Shown here piece after piece: positions 33,515 to 45,195 of a DNA stretch of 64,000 nucleotides. Both the position numbers and the translations under genes were made by a program. Numbering within the stretch: the stretch's first letter is position 1; each line of letters begins with the position of its first letter. The notes under the pieces are model-generated. The model worked only from the letters and a program-made list of their open reading frames with translations, searched no databases and was not told where the DNA came from. Source of the stretch: Diphasiastrum complanatum (Eukaryota > Streptophyta > Lycopodiopsida > Lycopodiales > Lycopodiaceae); contig MU832042.1 in the NCBI GenBank assembly GCA_029204225.1, positions 26,233 through 90,232 on the forward strand, written 5' to 3'.

Positions 33515-34229
33515 TTAAAAACCTCTACTCATTATCACTTCTTCCCTCCTCGCCTCCTTCATCTTGTTGGTGTCCACATCATCAAACTCCCCTTCACTTT
33601 CATTCACGTTCTCTTCCACATTTTCTTCCACATCACGAACACTTGAAGTTATAGAGCCTCTCTACAGAATAGAATCAAAGATTTTATTAAATTGAGATTA
33701 AACTTGTAAACCACAAAGTAAACAATCACAAAACAATAAAGGTTAAGAGTTTACGATTGGAAACAATCCATGGGATTTCATAAAAGTCTTAAGACCGGCA
33801 TATCCATGATCGTAACCTTGCTTGTACTCCGCGGCGGTCATGTGTCTTCCAAAATCACTAAGCTACATTCAACAAAAAAAACATAATTTAGCAATACAAT
33901 ATAGTTTAGCAATAAAAAAACATTAACAATATCACTACAAAAATAGAATCATATTAAAAAATATTGCACTTACAAATTGGGCCTCTAGATTGCCCCTTCC
34001 TCCCGATCCCAAGTGACTTTGGCCATGTTTTAAGAGCTTCTCGGCAGCGGCCCTACGTTGTTGTTCATACTTTTGGGAATTGTTTTGCAACTATTCTCTT
34101 TACACCTTCCTCCAATCCCTTTTGGAGCACCATCCAGGCTTTGTGGGATTCTTGGGATTCCTCACGGCTCTTCTCATCAATTGCCTTTTGTGTCGAATCC
34201 AAAGGCACATTGTATTCAAGGCCCAAGTC
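33515..34229 (-). pseudogene. unknown three-exon gene between palindrome clusters
   Basis: Three minus-strand blocks have good splice signals. Exon A is 34229-33974 (after TTTAGTAG, before GTAAGTG). Exon B is 33862-33755 (after GAATGTAG, before GTAAAC). Exon C is 33661-33515, after TTCTGTAG and ending in TAA. They encode a charged protein: a long helix with QESHKAWMVLQKGLEEGVK, a segment EQQRRAAAEKLLKHGQ, then HMTAAEYKQGYDHGYAGLK, and an acidic tail with repeated VEENV. A shift within exon A near 34075-34090 breaks it. I do not recognise the family. Its place between two clusters of the same palindromes suggests it belongs to the same transposon family, perhaps as an accessory protein. The upstream exons and start are not identified. 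Confidence 0.5.
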
Positions 34230-34539
34230 CTACTAAAAGCATTGAAGAGAGAATTCTTAATACAAAGTCTCTATTATTTTATTCTTGTCTTCAAGCGATT
34301 GGAAGGACCAAAAGCAAGAACAAAGAAGATCAATAGAGCAAGCAAAAACAAGAGCACAATCACTAGCAATGAAGAGCAACCAAAAGCAAGCAAGCAAACA
34401 AGCAAGATTTATAGAGCTTAGAGAGCAATAGCAAGCAAGGGCACTAAACACTAGATTAGAAAACCTATAAAACTTGAAAGCAAAAGAAGAAGAGCAAGAA
34501 TGCTCACGGAAATGCCATTTTATTGGCATTCAAATTTCG

Positions 34540-34620
34540 TGTGGATTATCCACGCAAAAGTTATCCACGCGTGGATAATCCACGTGATATCTATGCGTGG
34601 ATGTTCCACGCGTTTTTTTC
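34540..34620. repeat. second palindrome cluster
   Basis: GTGTGGATTATCCACGC, TTATCCACGCGTGGATAATC, CCACGTGATATC and GCGTGGATGTTCCACGCG occur within 80 bp. This is the same motif family as 32281-32760 and 42995-43370. It lies about 1.1 kb before the first exon of the SET/TNP2 unit, where the left end of a CACTA element would be expected. Confidence 0.85.
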
Positions 34621-34699
34621 CTCTCTTGGCACGTGAGAGAGTCCCCCACATGGGCTTGCATGCTTCAAATGTCATTCAATATTCTCATAATCTTTTCTA

Positions 34700-35680
34700 G
34701 ATTTTATGAAAATATTTTATTGTAGGATTTTACATAAAATATATTTTTTAATATGATGGAATGTAAAAAAAATCAATTCAAAGATCATTATGGTAGTATT
34801 TAATTGTTAAAACTAGTTTTATATTGTTCTAAATTTTATTTTTCTTGAGATTTGACATACAAGACAAAATCATGAAATAAGAAATAGTACATATTATTAT
34901 TAAACAAGCAATTTGACAAGTTTTTTAAAATTTTATGACATAATATTATGTCAAATCGGTGATGTCATAAAACATTTAGTTTATTAATAATCTAGGTGTC
35001 ATAGATATGATATAATTTGATGACATAATTACATGGTCAAATAATTTTTTTTGGTTTTGTCATGTGGCCTCTTAAATGGTTGCATGGGATCATTTAGATT
35101 CATGATCAGAAGCATTTATGTTATATTCAGGACCTTATTGATATGTGACCTATATGATAAATCTTTTTAATTGTTGATGTGTGACTTATATAACCTTATA
35201 TGAAATCATAGTAATTAGTTGAAATATCATTTAGCATTGTAATTAAGATGTTGATCAATGGTGTGTTATCTAGTAAATGATTTCTTGCATACAAAGCAAC
35301 CATAGATAGAAAGAGCGAATGCATATTGCTCGTCATGAGATACCATGGCACACTAGGCCAATCCAAAGAGATTTACCTTGAGATCATCAATCATCTTAGA
35401 CAAGAGTTTAAACTGAGAGCTTCGAACATTAACTGCTATGTGGTCTTTAAATTAGTTGAGATAGGCCTGCACACACTATCTACTGATGTCTAACATTTGT
35501 CAGTATGAACATCATTTTGATTGCTCGTCATGTGTTGCCCCACCCAAGCAATTTTCTTGATAGCAATGTCATTAGAATATTAGATTTACATTAAGCATAA
35601 GTAGAATATACATGGATTAGATGTTGGCATGTCTTTAACAAATTTTATTATATTTGTTCAGAACATACGGTCTCATAATG
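34700..35680. other. AT-rich DNA upstream of the SET/TNP2 unit
   Basis: No gene. It contains a perfect 18-bp palindrome TGACATAATATTATGTCA at 34936-34953, and further TGTCAT/ATGACA phrases to about 35070. If 34540-34620 is the left end of the element, this stretch would hold its promoter. Confidence 0.45.
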
Positions 35681-35723
35681 ATTACTTATGATGTGGTATA
35701 GAGTAGCTGGCTACAATGTGTAT

Positions 35724-37420
35724 ATGTCATCGACGATGTCATCATCAGATAGCGATTCATCTCATGATCGCAACAACAGGTATATATTGTTATTGATATT
35801 GACATCAATTGCACTTTTTTTTTTATTTAAATATGAGTGTATGATTTTTCTTGCAAATTTATTCTTACAATGACATTTGATTGGAATTATGAATTCTAGG
35901 AAAATTATCGTACCTCCACGTGATTTAGAAAAAGAAAAAAGAATTGAGCTCTATCACAAAAAAAAAAGGAGCAATCAAGACTAAAGTACAATGAACAACT
36001 ATTGACTGGTTCATCTTCGAGCTCTTCCATCAGTCAACGTAGATCGCCTATTGATCCATCACATGTATGTATATTGATTTATGTCATAATTTTTTTATTT
36101 GTAATAGTGATGTAATCCGATTTGCTCTATGAATATAGTATATTGCTCTTTGGAAAGCCAAGACACCACACCATCACAAATGAAGGTTGAAAATACACTA
36201 AATGTACAAAGACTATTTTGTCAATTTTTGTCACATGTTACAATTCGTCACATGTTAGAATTTGTCAATTTTTACTTGAATGACACTGAAAGAATTTGTG
36301 CAATTTGCAATTGGATTATTGGGCCAGTTTCAACCAGAATATGATGAGAGGATACCATGTACATGCACACAATGCAAAGGCCTTAGGATTTGGACAAGGA
36401 GGATTGCCAACGATCATATTTGGGCCAATGGAATGCACACAGAGAATCCAAGAGTACAAGAGGTAAACTCTTTAAAGTGTTTTTTGGAAATGCTTTAATC
36501 TTTGACCCTCATGACACTTCAAGTATAGTTTGGCCAATAAATATTGGGCGATAGGATGAGTGTCACGATACTTTGAAGTAAATCTCTCACTTGATTCTAA
36601 AAGGAAAAATGCCTTGTGATTCAATCCATGTCTCCAAATCTCTAGAACGTTCTTACCACCCAACCACACCTATCCTAGATGTTGCACATGAGTCCTCCAC
36701 GATACTCCACATGGATTCCACAAACTTGACCACCCTTTAAAAAAGAGAACACGTCTTGGACGTATTGTGACTAGTTTGAAAGATAATTGCAAATTACTAC
36801 GCACTGTTGATGTGTCAAAAGACATTCTAGGTTCTTTGTCTGACCTTCCTCTTCCACCTAACTTGCAACCATTAGTAAAAACTTTTATTAGAAGTAGATA
36901 TTCATGTTGGCCACTCCAATCACCATTACCATTAAATGGAACACCATTTACGTATTGGAGTCGAATGTACATGATCATGCCTAGTGAACACTTTCTTGAA
37001 GCTGGTTTGGGCCTTTTTGCATTGAGTAGTATTGAGGTCCCTCTAAATAGTGTTGTGACATTGATGCCATATGCAGGACCTCAAGACAATTGGGGTGATT
37101 GGCATGCTTTGTGTCGTCACCAATGGAGAATGCAAATATATGGCTTGAATTCAAATGCTTATTCTTTAGAAGAGCAACGCATGCAAGGAGGCAACATTTC
37201 AAGGGCAAATCGTACATACATTGATGGATGTCCAGATGTGCATGGAAACATTGCTGCATATATAAATAGTTCCATTGGCCACCCTCTATTGACGAATTGT
37301 GATTTTGAAGAACGCACCAATGGAAAAGAAGAATATTTTACTAGGAATGTAAAGGGCACTTATGTAATGGTTTGTGCCACTAGATCTATCAGGTTTGGAG
37401 AGGAATTGTTCATCAAATAG
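35724..37420 (+). pseudogene. SET-domain gene with transposase-associated N-terminus, in CACTA unit
   Basis: The proposed exons are 35724-35779 (Ser/Asp-rich), 35900-36064 (basic then Ser-rich, with a shift at an A-run), 36139-36462, and one from about 36517 to 37420. Exon 3 carries a Cys/His motif, RIPCTCTQCKG followed about 15 residues later by HIWANGM. This is the pattern of the transposase-associated domain at the front of TNP2 proteins. The last exon encodes a SET-type fold (protein-lysine methyltransferases use S-adenosylmethionine): GLGLFALSSI, LMPYAG, NIAAYINSSIGHPLLTN in place of the usual NHSC motif, and finally RFGEELFIK. The Cys of NHSC is not kept, so activity is doubtful. Three in-frame TGA codons lie at about 36556, 36618 and 36690 before the ATG at 36767. 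TNP2 follows on the same strand. Confidence 0.72.
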
Positions 37421-37771
37421 TTTCAACCGTCCTCTACCCAAATGTTTGCAAAAGACAATAAGTCAAATGTGAAGATTTAAATTTTGTTGATATGTAGAAA
37501 TGTATAATCCATGCATCTTGATTGTATTTGGTTTGTGTCATTAAATATGTCAAATGTTAGGAGTATTATTCGTCATTTGCCTAGATTAAATGTTAGGAGC
37601 ATTATTCGTCTTTGAGTTCATTGAATGTTAACAAGTTGAAAAGACAAATCTGTCTAATAGATACATTGGTATGTTAATACTTTTTAAAATAAGAGGTAAT
37701 TTATATTCATATGCAACATTTAGATCTATCAAGTATTGGGAGGAAATGTTTATCAAGCATTGTTTCAACCT
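37361..37771 (+). repeat. duplicated SET C-terminal end and small repeats
   Basis: The last 70 bp of the SET frame (ATAGATCTATCAGGTTTGGA region, 37361-37432) recur in diverged form at 37697-37771, giving RSIKYWEEMFIKH where the first copy has RSIRFGEELFIK. Between them AAATGTTAGGAG.ATTATTCGTC occurs twice about 38 bp apart (37551-37612). These are remnants of a partial duplication between the SET and TNP2 parts. Confidence 0.7.
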
Positions 37772-37779
37772 ACTTCTTG

Positions 37780-40700
37780 TTATTTTGATATATAGGATTC
37801 TTCATCCTCATTTAGTGTTAGAGACAATAATCCTCGTAATGGTTGACGTAGACGACGAATGCAATACAACAGACTACATATAAAGCAATTACCTTGTCGT
37901 CTATGTCAAGGCTTAAAAGAGATGATGGAAATTGATGAGCGCATTAATCAAGAGACTAATGCATCTGAATCTAGCTCATCTAGATCTACTTCTTCGCAAA
38001 CAAGTTCCAACGATGAAAATGAGCTTCCAATGAATGATGATTTGAAGTCATGGGAGACATGTTGGATGATATGTACGAGAACAATATTGCAGCTAGACAC
38101 AATGAACAAGATGAGGAGGCACTTTTGTCTAAAGAAGAAAGAAAATTGCGAGAAGAATCAAAGACCGCATTGTATCCTGGAGCAAAGACATCTCGTTTGG
38201 CGACTTCTCTACTTCTATTAAATCTTCAAGCCAAATATAGATGGAGTAACCAAAGCCTCACATCATTATTTGAGTAAATTTTTTTTCATCTACTTGTCAT
38301 TTTTGCTTTGAAACAAAATTTACAATTTGGACATTGAGTAATATTTTTTTTACAATGACTTCTTTTGTCATGTACAGACTATTGAAAAACAAAATTCTCC
38401 CAAAAGAGAATGTCATGCCTGAGACAAGAGATGAGGCACGAAAGATGTTGACTAACATCGGGATGGACTACAATATCATGCATGTCCAAAAGATTGTATT
38501 TTATATCGAAAAAAGTACGAATCACTCAAGAAATGTCCCATTTGTGATACTCCTCGATATAGAGATGATTTGTAAGGGGCAACCACTCCGTGCAAAGTTT
38601 TACGACATTTTCCAGTAATTCCACAATTGCAACGTTTATTTCGTTGTAAATCTCTTACACAACTTATGGACTGGCATGCACACCATACCTCTACGGATGG
38701 GATGATGAGGGTACCTTCAGATTCACCTGCATGGAAACACATCAACAAAGAGTATCCAAGCTTTGCCAATGAGTCAAGAAATGTGAGATTTGGTCTTGCA
38801 ACAGATGGTGTGAACCTCTTTGGTGTACGAGCAACTACATGCTCCATTTGGCATGTTTTCTTGGTAAATTATAATATTTCTCCTTGGTTGAGTACAAAAA
38901 AGGGACATATTATGTTGGCACTTTTAATTCTTGGCCAATGCAAGATTAAGAACATAGATGTGTATCTTGAGTCGCTTATTGACGAGTTAGAAGATTTGTG
39001 GAAGGGGATAAAAGCATATGACATTTTGTGCCCCTTACATGAGAGGGAGTTTACAATACATGTCCTTGTAATGTGGACAATGCATGACTATCCAAAATTA
39101 GGTGAATGCTCAAGTAATCATTCAAACAATGTCTATCTTGTGTACTAGGAGTTTGTTTACAGTTACATACAACTAGTAATTCTTGACATTTACATGATAT
39201 ACTACAATGGCTATAATTATTCATTGACATATACTTTTTTTAATAGTGATTGATAGTATCCATTTGTTGGACAGGCTTTCAAATGGCTGAAAAAAATGCT
39301 TATTTTATACGAGGGCCAAATCGTGTGGGAAGATACTCTTTTAGTCTCAAAAAAGTGGTTTATGAAAATCATCGTAATTCAAAAACACTCATAGAAGAGG
39401 TTTTGGAGGAAGAGTTGAGAGAGAGATGTCTCCAAAGAGGATGTTCGTGAAAGATTGGCGAATACTATGAGAAGAATCTCAAGCAAAGCCAATCGATGGT
39501 ATGAAAAGATTATCTATATTTCATCGTTTGGAATATTGGAATAACTTTTTGATTAATCACCTACTTGATCTCATGCACATATTTAAAAATGTGGGTGAAT
39601 CTATTTGGAAACACTTGATTGGTGAAAAAGATACCATTGCTGCAAGGCACGATCTAAAAGAATCAAATACCAAAAAAGAATATTGAATAAAGGATGGTGA
39701 AGATCATGCTCCAAAAGTACCTTGGACATTCACTAAAGAGGAGCTTAACCATGTGCGCTCCATTATTCATGACATTAGAACACCAACTGGTTTTGTCCAT
39801 TCTCTATGGTCATCATTCACAGTGGATGGAAAGTTGCAAGGTCTCAAATCTCATGATTGGCTGAAGATGATTCAATTCATCTATCCATTTTCAATTCATG
39901 GGTGCTTGTCAAAAGATATTTGTGAGACCATATACAAACTATCAATCATTGTCAGGTATTTACATGTATTTGGTGCATTTTTCTATTTAGTATTTATTGA
40001 TTGAAAATTCAAATAGACATAAAATGGATTGAATATGTTGCAGATGGATGTGTTCAAAAGAAATCCATGAGCTGGATCTTTGCAAGAGACATGAGGATAT
40101 GGTGGAGATTGTGTGCATGTTTGAGAGATATTTTTTGACTTCCATCATCGACTCACAAGTGCATTTATTGGTGCACTTGGTTGAAGAAGTTTCTATTGCT
40201 GGTCCAGTGCACACTAGGTATAAGTGCATAAATTATCTTTTGCATGTGTATTTAAACTAAATCAATTGATACATGAACTCATTATATAAAACACTTATTT
40301 CTAACCATTTGTGACTTTTTAGGTGGATGTTCTTTATGGAAAGGTACATGAAAGTCTTCAAGATTTTGTGTGTCAAAAGGCAAGGCCTGAAGGTAGCATG
40401 TCAGAGGGATGGTTAGTACATGAATCTCTCTTTTATGTTACTGAAATTTTGCACCAACTACATCCATCTGCTCCACTATTGTGGCGTGATGAAGAAGCTG
40501 AAGAGGTAACTAGTGAAAAACCTTAGGGGATGGGAAAGGTCCATAGCTGGCACCCTTCCAACGAGAAAAAATTTCTACATTCATGCTTTATAATTGTGGA
40601 GTTATGGATAAATGGTTAAACCTATATGAAGAAGAAAAAAAAGAGGACTTTGTCTAGAAAGCGCCAACGACAGAATAGAGGTAGACACATGGTCTCAAGT

Positions 40701-41745
40701 TCACATGATCTTGAGCCATTGCCCAAGCAATGCACTATAGAGTGGATGCATGACACACTACAAAAAGCAACAAAAGAGGGACAAAAAATATCAAACGCAG
40801 AATGTGACTTTGCAAGAGGATGCGAATGAAAGGTATTATTCTTTAGATACTTTATTATTAGAACATTCTTGTTTATAACAATATTTGCTTAATCATTTTG
40901 AAATACCATGTTCATTCACAATAATTATTTATGAGATTCATGTTTGTCATGTGGCAGTGCAAAATGTATAATGCTATAAGGGCTTTTGGTTTTCACTTTC
41001 GTGTTGAAAGGATTGATAACAAGAGACGCACACACGATTGTGGTGTAATAGCATCTTTCCAACAAGAAAGTCAAAACAGTGCACGAGATCGGAATCCCAT
41101 CTCAGAAGATATAGAATACGTAGGAACTATACAAAATATTTATGATGTGTCATTTGGTGAAAGTGGACACTATTTTTTATTTGATGTGAAATGGTTCAAG
41201 GTAGTTTGTAGAGGGCCAAATGCAACCGTAAAATCGGATCCAAGTGGATTTTTTGTGATTGATTCATCAAAAACATTGGTCATGGAGTCCTTTGACACAT
41301 TGGTGTTGCCTCGTCACTGTGAGCAAGTGCACATGCTATGCTATAATGTTTTTCATTTTATTGCAAGTGACTTCAGTATTTGAGTTTTCGATATGTTCTA
41401 AAATAGTGATTTTTGCAGGGATTTTTTCAACCAGATCGACTAAACAAGATATGATGGTTTGTAGTTCAAGTTGAACCACGTTCACGACGAGTATTTGAGG
41501 GTGCAAATGTTGAGAATGAAATGGAAAACCTTCATTTTAACTATGAGATTGAGCTACCTAGAGATGTAATAATTGTCAAACCATACTTGAAGCACCTACT
41601 TCCATAGATGTTGAGAATAGAAATTCTAATAGTCAAGATGATGAAATAATTTTTGAAAGTGAGAGCGATGATGAAAATCAACTAAGAGGAGATAAATTGC
41701 AACATGATGTCGCTGATGAAATTGATTCTTGTAACTTTGAATAAA
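37780..41745 (+). pseudogene. CACTA TNP2-type transposase, multi-exon, broken
   Basis: This is the main transposase of the En/Spm class, which cuts at CACTA-type ends. In order I see an acidic linker, LYPGAKTSRLATSLLLLNLQ (exon end near 38276), KILPKENVMPETR, the Cys cluster before KVLRHFPVIPQLQRLF, then DWHAHHTS, SPAWKHINKEYPSFANESRN, FGLATDGVNLFG, the YNISPWL segment, and TMHDYPKLGE. From 39501 come HRLEYWNNFLINHLLDLMHI, a DUF4218-type block (LKSHDWLKMIQF, RPEGSMSEGWLVHESL) and a DUF4216-type block (40958-41330; IYDVSFGESGHYFLFDVKWF). A short acidic C-terminus ends at about 41743. Several shifts and stops are visible (near 38495, 38575, 39450, 39680 and 41453), so this copy is dead, but all regions are present. 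Confidence 0.87.
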
Positions 41746-42990
41746 AATTGATTATTGCAATTCTGAATGAAATTGATTCTTGCAATACTTTCACATGATT
41801 GCTATTTAGCCAAAATAGAGTCTCATTTATGGTCAAGTAAGTGAAAAGAATAGACATAGTTTGACTTCAATCCCATTTTTTTGGAGATAATGTCGGTGAA
41901 GATAGATGTGCGGCTTCATGTTCTAAGAAAATTCTCATTTTTTAACAAATGTTGCAAAGGCAATAAATCACTAAAAGCATGTGAGTTAATGAAATCACCA
42001 CCACAAACTATGACAAAATCAAGTGTTTCATCATAGTCAATCTGCTTGAATTGAACATATCCCTTGGCAACTAGTCTTGTTTTATAATTGCTCACACTAC
42101 CATCTCGATTAGATTTGATCTTAAAGACCCATTTGCAAACAGTAACATTTTGTATCTTTGATGGAGGATCAATAATTTTACAAGTATCTCAAACAATGCA
42201 TCATGTACTCACCTCACTTTTCATTACATCAAATCACTCTTTTGTTGCTACAGTTTCATTCACACTTGAAGGAACATCATCAAACTTAAGGTAGTAATAA
42301 GGGCAATAAAAATTAAACAATCATCAACTTGTAATTGCTTCTATCTTCTTTGTATTTGAGCATTGATGGTTGCATTTGGGCTCTGATACCATGTTAAAAT
42401 CAAAGGTTATGAACCTCATTTGGATACTAAAACCTTGAAAAAACATCAAAGGTTTCACTTATATCTAATAGATAGAAAACTAGCACACAATTCAACCTAT
42501 TTTGCATCTAATTGGCAAAGGCTTTTGAATATCACAATAAAACTAGAAATAATTGATCTTCACATCTTGTCACACACGTGGAAAGTATAATACTTTGTTC
42601 AGATTCAGATCTATTCATTAGACACAAAAAATATCACATTCATCATTCATCAATTTCTCATTAAAGAGCAAACTTGCCAAAATCACCATCTCTTGATAAT
42701 CTCTCGAAGTAAGTACAAAATGAGCTCTCAATCCATATCAAATGATCTCGGATATGAGATTAGGTAGAGTGCCATTAGGGTAGATCCTAAACACCATGAT
42801 ATAATTCATTTTAGAAAAATATTTATCTAACTAATTCCATTTCATTATGAACATGCAAAAAAAAAAAAATCATCATAATATAATTCACTTTAAAAAAAAT
42901 ATATATAGCCTAATTATAATATAATTCACTTTGGAAATATATTTATTTAACTAATTTCATGTCATTATCAACATGCAAAAAAAAACAAAA
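41746..42990 (-). mobile_element. truncated Copia insertion: RT start, PBS, LTR
   Basis: The minus strand between about 42290 and 41985 encodes the N-terminal end of a Copia RT region (CKWVFKIKSNRDGS, NYKTRLVAKGY). Right next to it, at 42380-42391, the plus strand reads GCTCTGATACCA, the complement of the Copia primer-binding site, followed at 42392 by TGTTAAAATC, the LTR edge. Gag, protease and integrase between PBS and RT are missing. The far LTR end is unclear. This piece lies between TNP2 and the third palindrome cluster, so it probably inserted into the CACTA element. Confidence 0.7.
42797..42986. repeat. two direct copies of a 70-bp AT-rich block
   Basis: ATATAATTCATTTTAGAAAA...AACATGCAAAAAAA (42797-42866) is repeated with differences at 42911-42986, both ending in AACATGC plus an A-run. 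It could be a duplicated target region beside the Copia insertion or just a local duplication. Confidence 0.6.
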
Positions 42991-42994
42991 AAAA

Positions 42995-43370
42995 TGCGTG
43001 GATAATCCATGCAAAAGATATCCACGCGTGGATATCTTTAACTTTCGGTCTCGTTTGGTGAACAACTTGAAATTTGCGTGGATAATCCACGCGTGGATTA
43101 TCCACGCCAATACTACTTTCCGGCGCTGCCAACCTTCCCTCCCAAACAGTTGCCGGAATTTTTAAAATTCAATTTTGCGTGGATAATCCACGCGCATAAA
43201 TTTTTCGACGCCGTGTCAGAAAAACACCAGTAGACTGGTCGGAGGCGTGTTAAAAATTTTTTTGGCGTGGATAATCCACATGTGGATGTTCCATGCAAAC
43301 AAAATTTCGAAAAATCGACTAAGGGTCGGGTCTTGCATGGATACTTTGCGTGGATAAACACAGAGTTTTT
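42995..43370. repeat. third palindrome cluster, 3' of TNP2
   Basis: Contains GCGTGGATAATCCATGC, ATCCACGCGTGGATAT, GCGTGGATAATCCACGCG followed by TGGATTATCCACGCC, a further GCGTGGATAATCCACGCG, and ACATGTGGATGTTCCATGC. Between them lies CCGGCGCTGCC...GTTGCCGGAATTT, resembling the GCCGG/CCGGCAACTGG inserts in the first cluster (32380-32480). The layout suggests a common ancestor. It is where the right subterminal region of the CACTA element would be expected. Confidence 0.85.
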
Positions 43371-43499
43371 TAGTTGTGTCATGTGCCTTATCTACATGAA
43401 TTCATGCTCATTTCCATTGCCATGTACTCTTTCTTTCATTTCTATTGAGATTCTATCGAGATCCTTGTGTTTCTAGCTTTCTATGGATATGCTATTTTG

Positions 43500-45195
43500 A
43501 ATGTTTTGTACTTTTTTTGCTCTTAGCTTTACTTCCATTGTAATTGCTATTAGCTTAGATTTGGCACATGACAATTACAAGATTTTACGTTCTCCTATGG
43601 ATCTAGGTCTAAAACTGTCTAAAGAGCAATGCCCTCAATCTAAAGAGGAGAAGGAAGAAATGAAGGGATATCCATATTAGTCCATTATGAGAGTCATCAG
43701 ATACGTACAAGCTACTATTGACCTCTGCATCTGCTATGGAGAGACTAATTCATCCGACATCCATATATTACATGGATATACGTATGCGAATTGGGCAGGT
43801 GACATTGACACAAGAAATCCACTTCTGAATTTATCTACTTGCTCAACGATGGTTTGATATCCTAAAATAGTTGAAAGTAGACCTCCATTGCAATGTCCTC
43901 AACAAATTTGGAATACATTGGAGTTTCTCAAGCTACCAAAGAGATAGTCTAATTGACTTATCCTCGATGGTTTTCGTGTCATCCTTTCATTTGGATCGTC
44001 ATTGTCTCTTTTATCTCCTTTATCAGCTTCTGATTCTGATGACTGCATCATCGAAAGTAGTCCCTTTAAAATGATCGTACTTAATTTTTTAGATAGAAGT
44101 GAAACGTACAGTAGGACCTCTCATACTGAAGTTAATTAGGAGTTCAAGAAACTGGGTAGTGATTTCGTCGAGATATTTTTGACTCGCACTCTCACTTTGT
44201 CTTCGTAAAAATTCCTCTCTAAGCTTACGGTATCATTCTAATCGGGATTCTCTATCTGACATATACTAGAAATGGAGATGGATGTTTCACTTTTCTTATA
44301 ACTTTTCTAAGCTATCCCCGACAACGGCGCCAAAAATTGGTATATGTTGTACTATACCAACAAGATTAATATAGATTTTGTAGTAAATAATGTCGAACCC
44401 ACAGAGGATAGCTTTAGAAAGTTATGTATTTGGTACAATTTATAATTTATTTTGAGTGAAGTGGTTTCGAGTGTTATTCTGATTGTCACCAGACATTAGA
44501 AAGTAACCAGTAGTACTTACGTTGGGGTGTGTAGTGTTAATAATTCTAGAACAGTAGTCTTGCCTCTATCAAATCGAATGAAATGCATTCTACAGTTGAG
44601 ATGTTATCAGAGTAGTACAACAATACTACACTCCAGCTGATTAAGGTGTCAACGGAGAATCGAGAAATGTTCGATGTATTTATGGTTGTACAAACAATTA
44701 ATTAGTCGCATTTGCGAACTGTTCGTTTATGAACAAAAGTCCTCAACAACTTAAGTCCAAAGTTATGGTTAAAGAACACGAATAGTTTTAGAGCACGTTC
44801 GAAATTAATGTCAGTTACAAACAAGAACATAGATCAAAGACTCAATTTTTCAGACATGGACTGTCATCTCAAATGTATACATACATTTTTATTCAATGAT
44901 CGTGCTAGACTGTACCAAATGTAGACGTTATTCGAGTGCCGAAAAGAAAGTATTCGCGACAGACGAATAAGATGATTTTAAGATAGTTCCTTAGAGCATA
45001 TTTACGGATACACAGCACACGACTGTAATGCACTAGAGAGTCTGTCTGATCATAGAGTCATTCATGTAATGTGTTAGAGATTGCTAGTAGAATCAGGATC
45101 ACTCACACTCAACAGTGCGGAGAACAGAGATAAGGGAGAATAACTCTCAACACTCAATTAACTTCTTCAACCTCTTATAACAATTTCGTGGTATC
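43500..45195 (-). mobile_element. 5' end of a Tat-type Ty3/gypsy element
   Basis: At 44314-44331 the plus strand is the complement of TGGCGCCGTTGTCGGGGA, the primer-binding site used by Tat/Ogre-type gypsy elements (tRNA-Arg). The LTR lies from 44338 (edge TGG, complement ends ..CCA) up to about 45195; its outer edge is not firm. On the other side, the minus strand from about 44265 begins MSDRESRLE and continues LREEFLRRQSESASQK, which looks like the start of a gag with a stop early on. By 43500 no coding frame can be followed. The rest of the element is gone. Confidence 0.7.

Noticed and set aside
33933-33946. CACTACAAAAAT as a CACTA terminal repeat
   Set aside because: It falls within an AT-rich intron-like stretch of the minus-strand gene, and no inverted partner or 3-bp duplication was found. 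The true element ends remain unknown.
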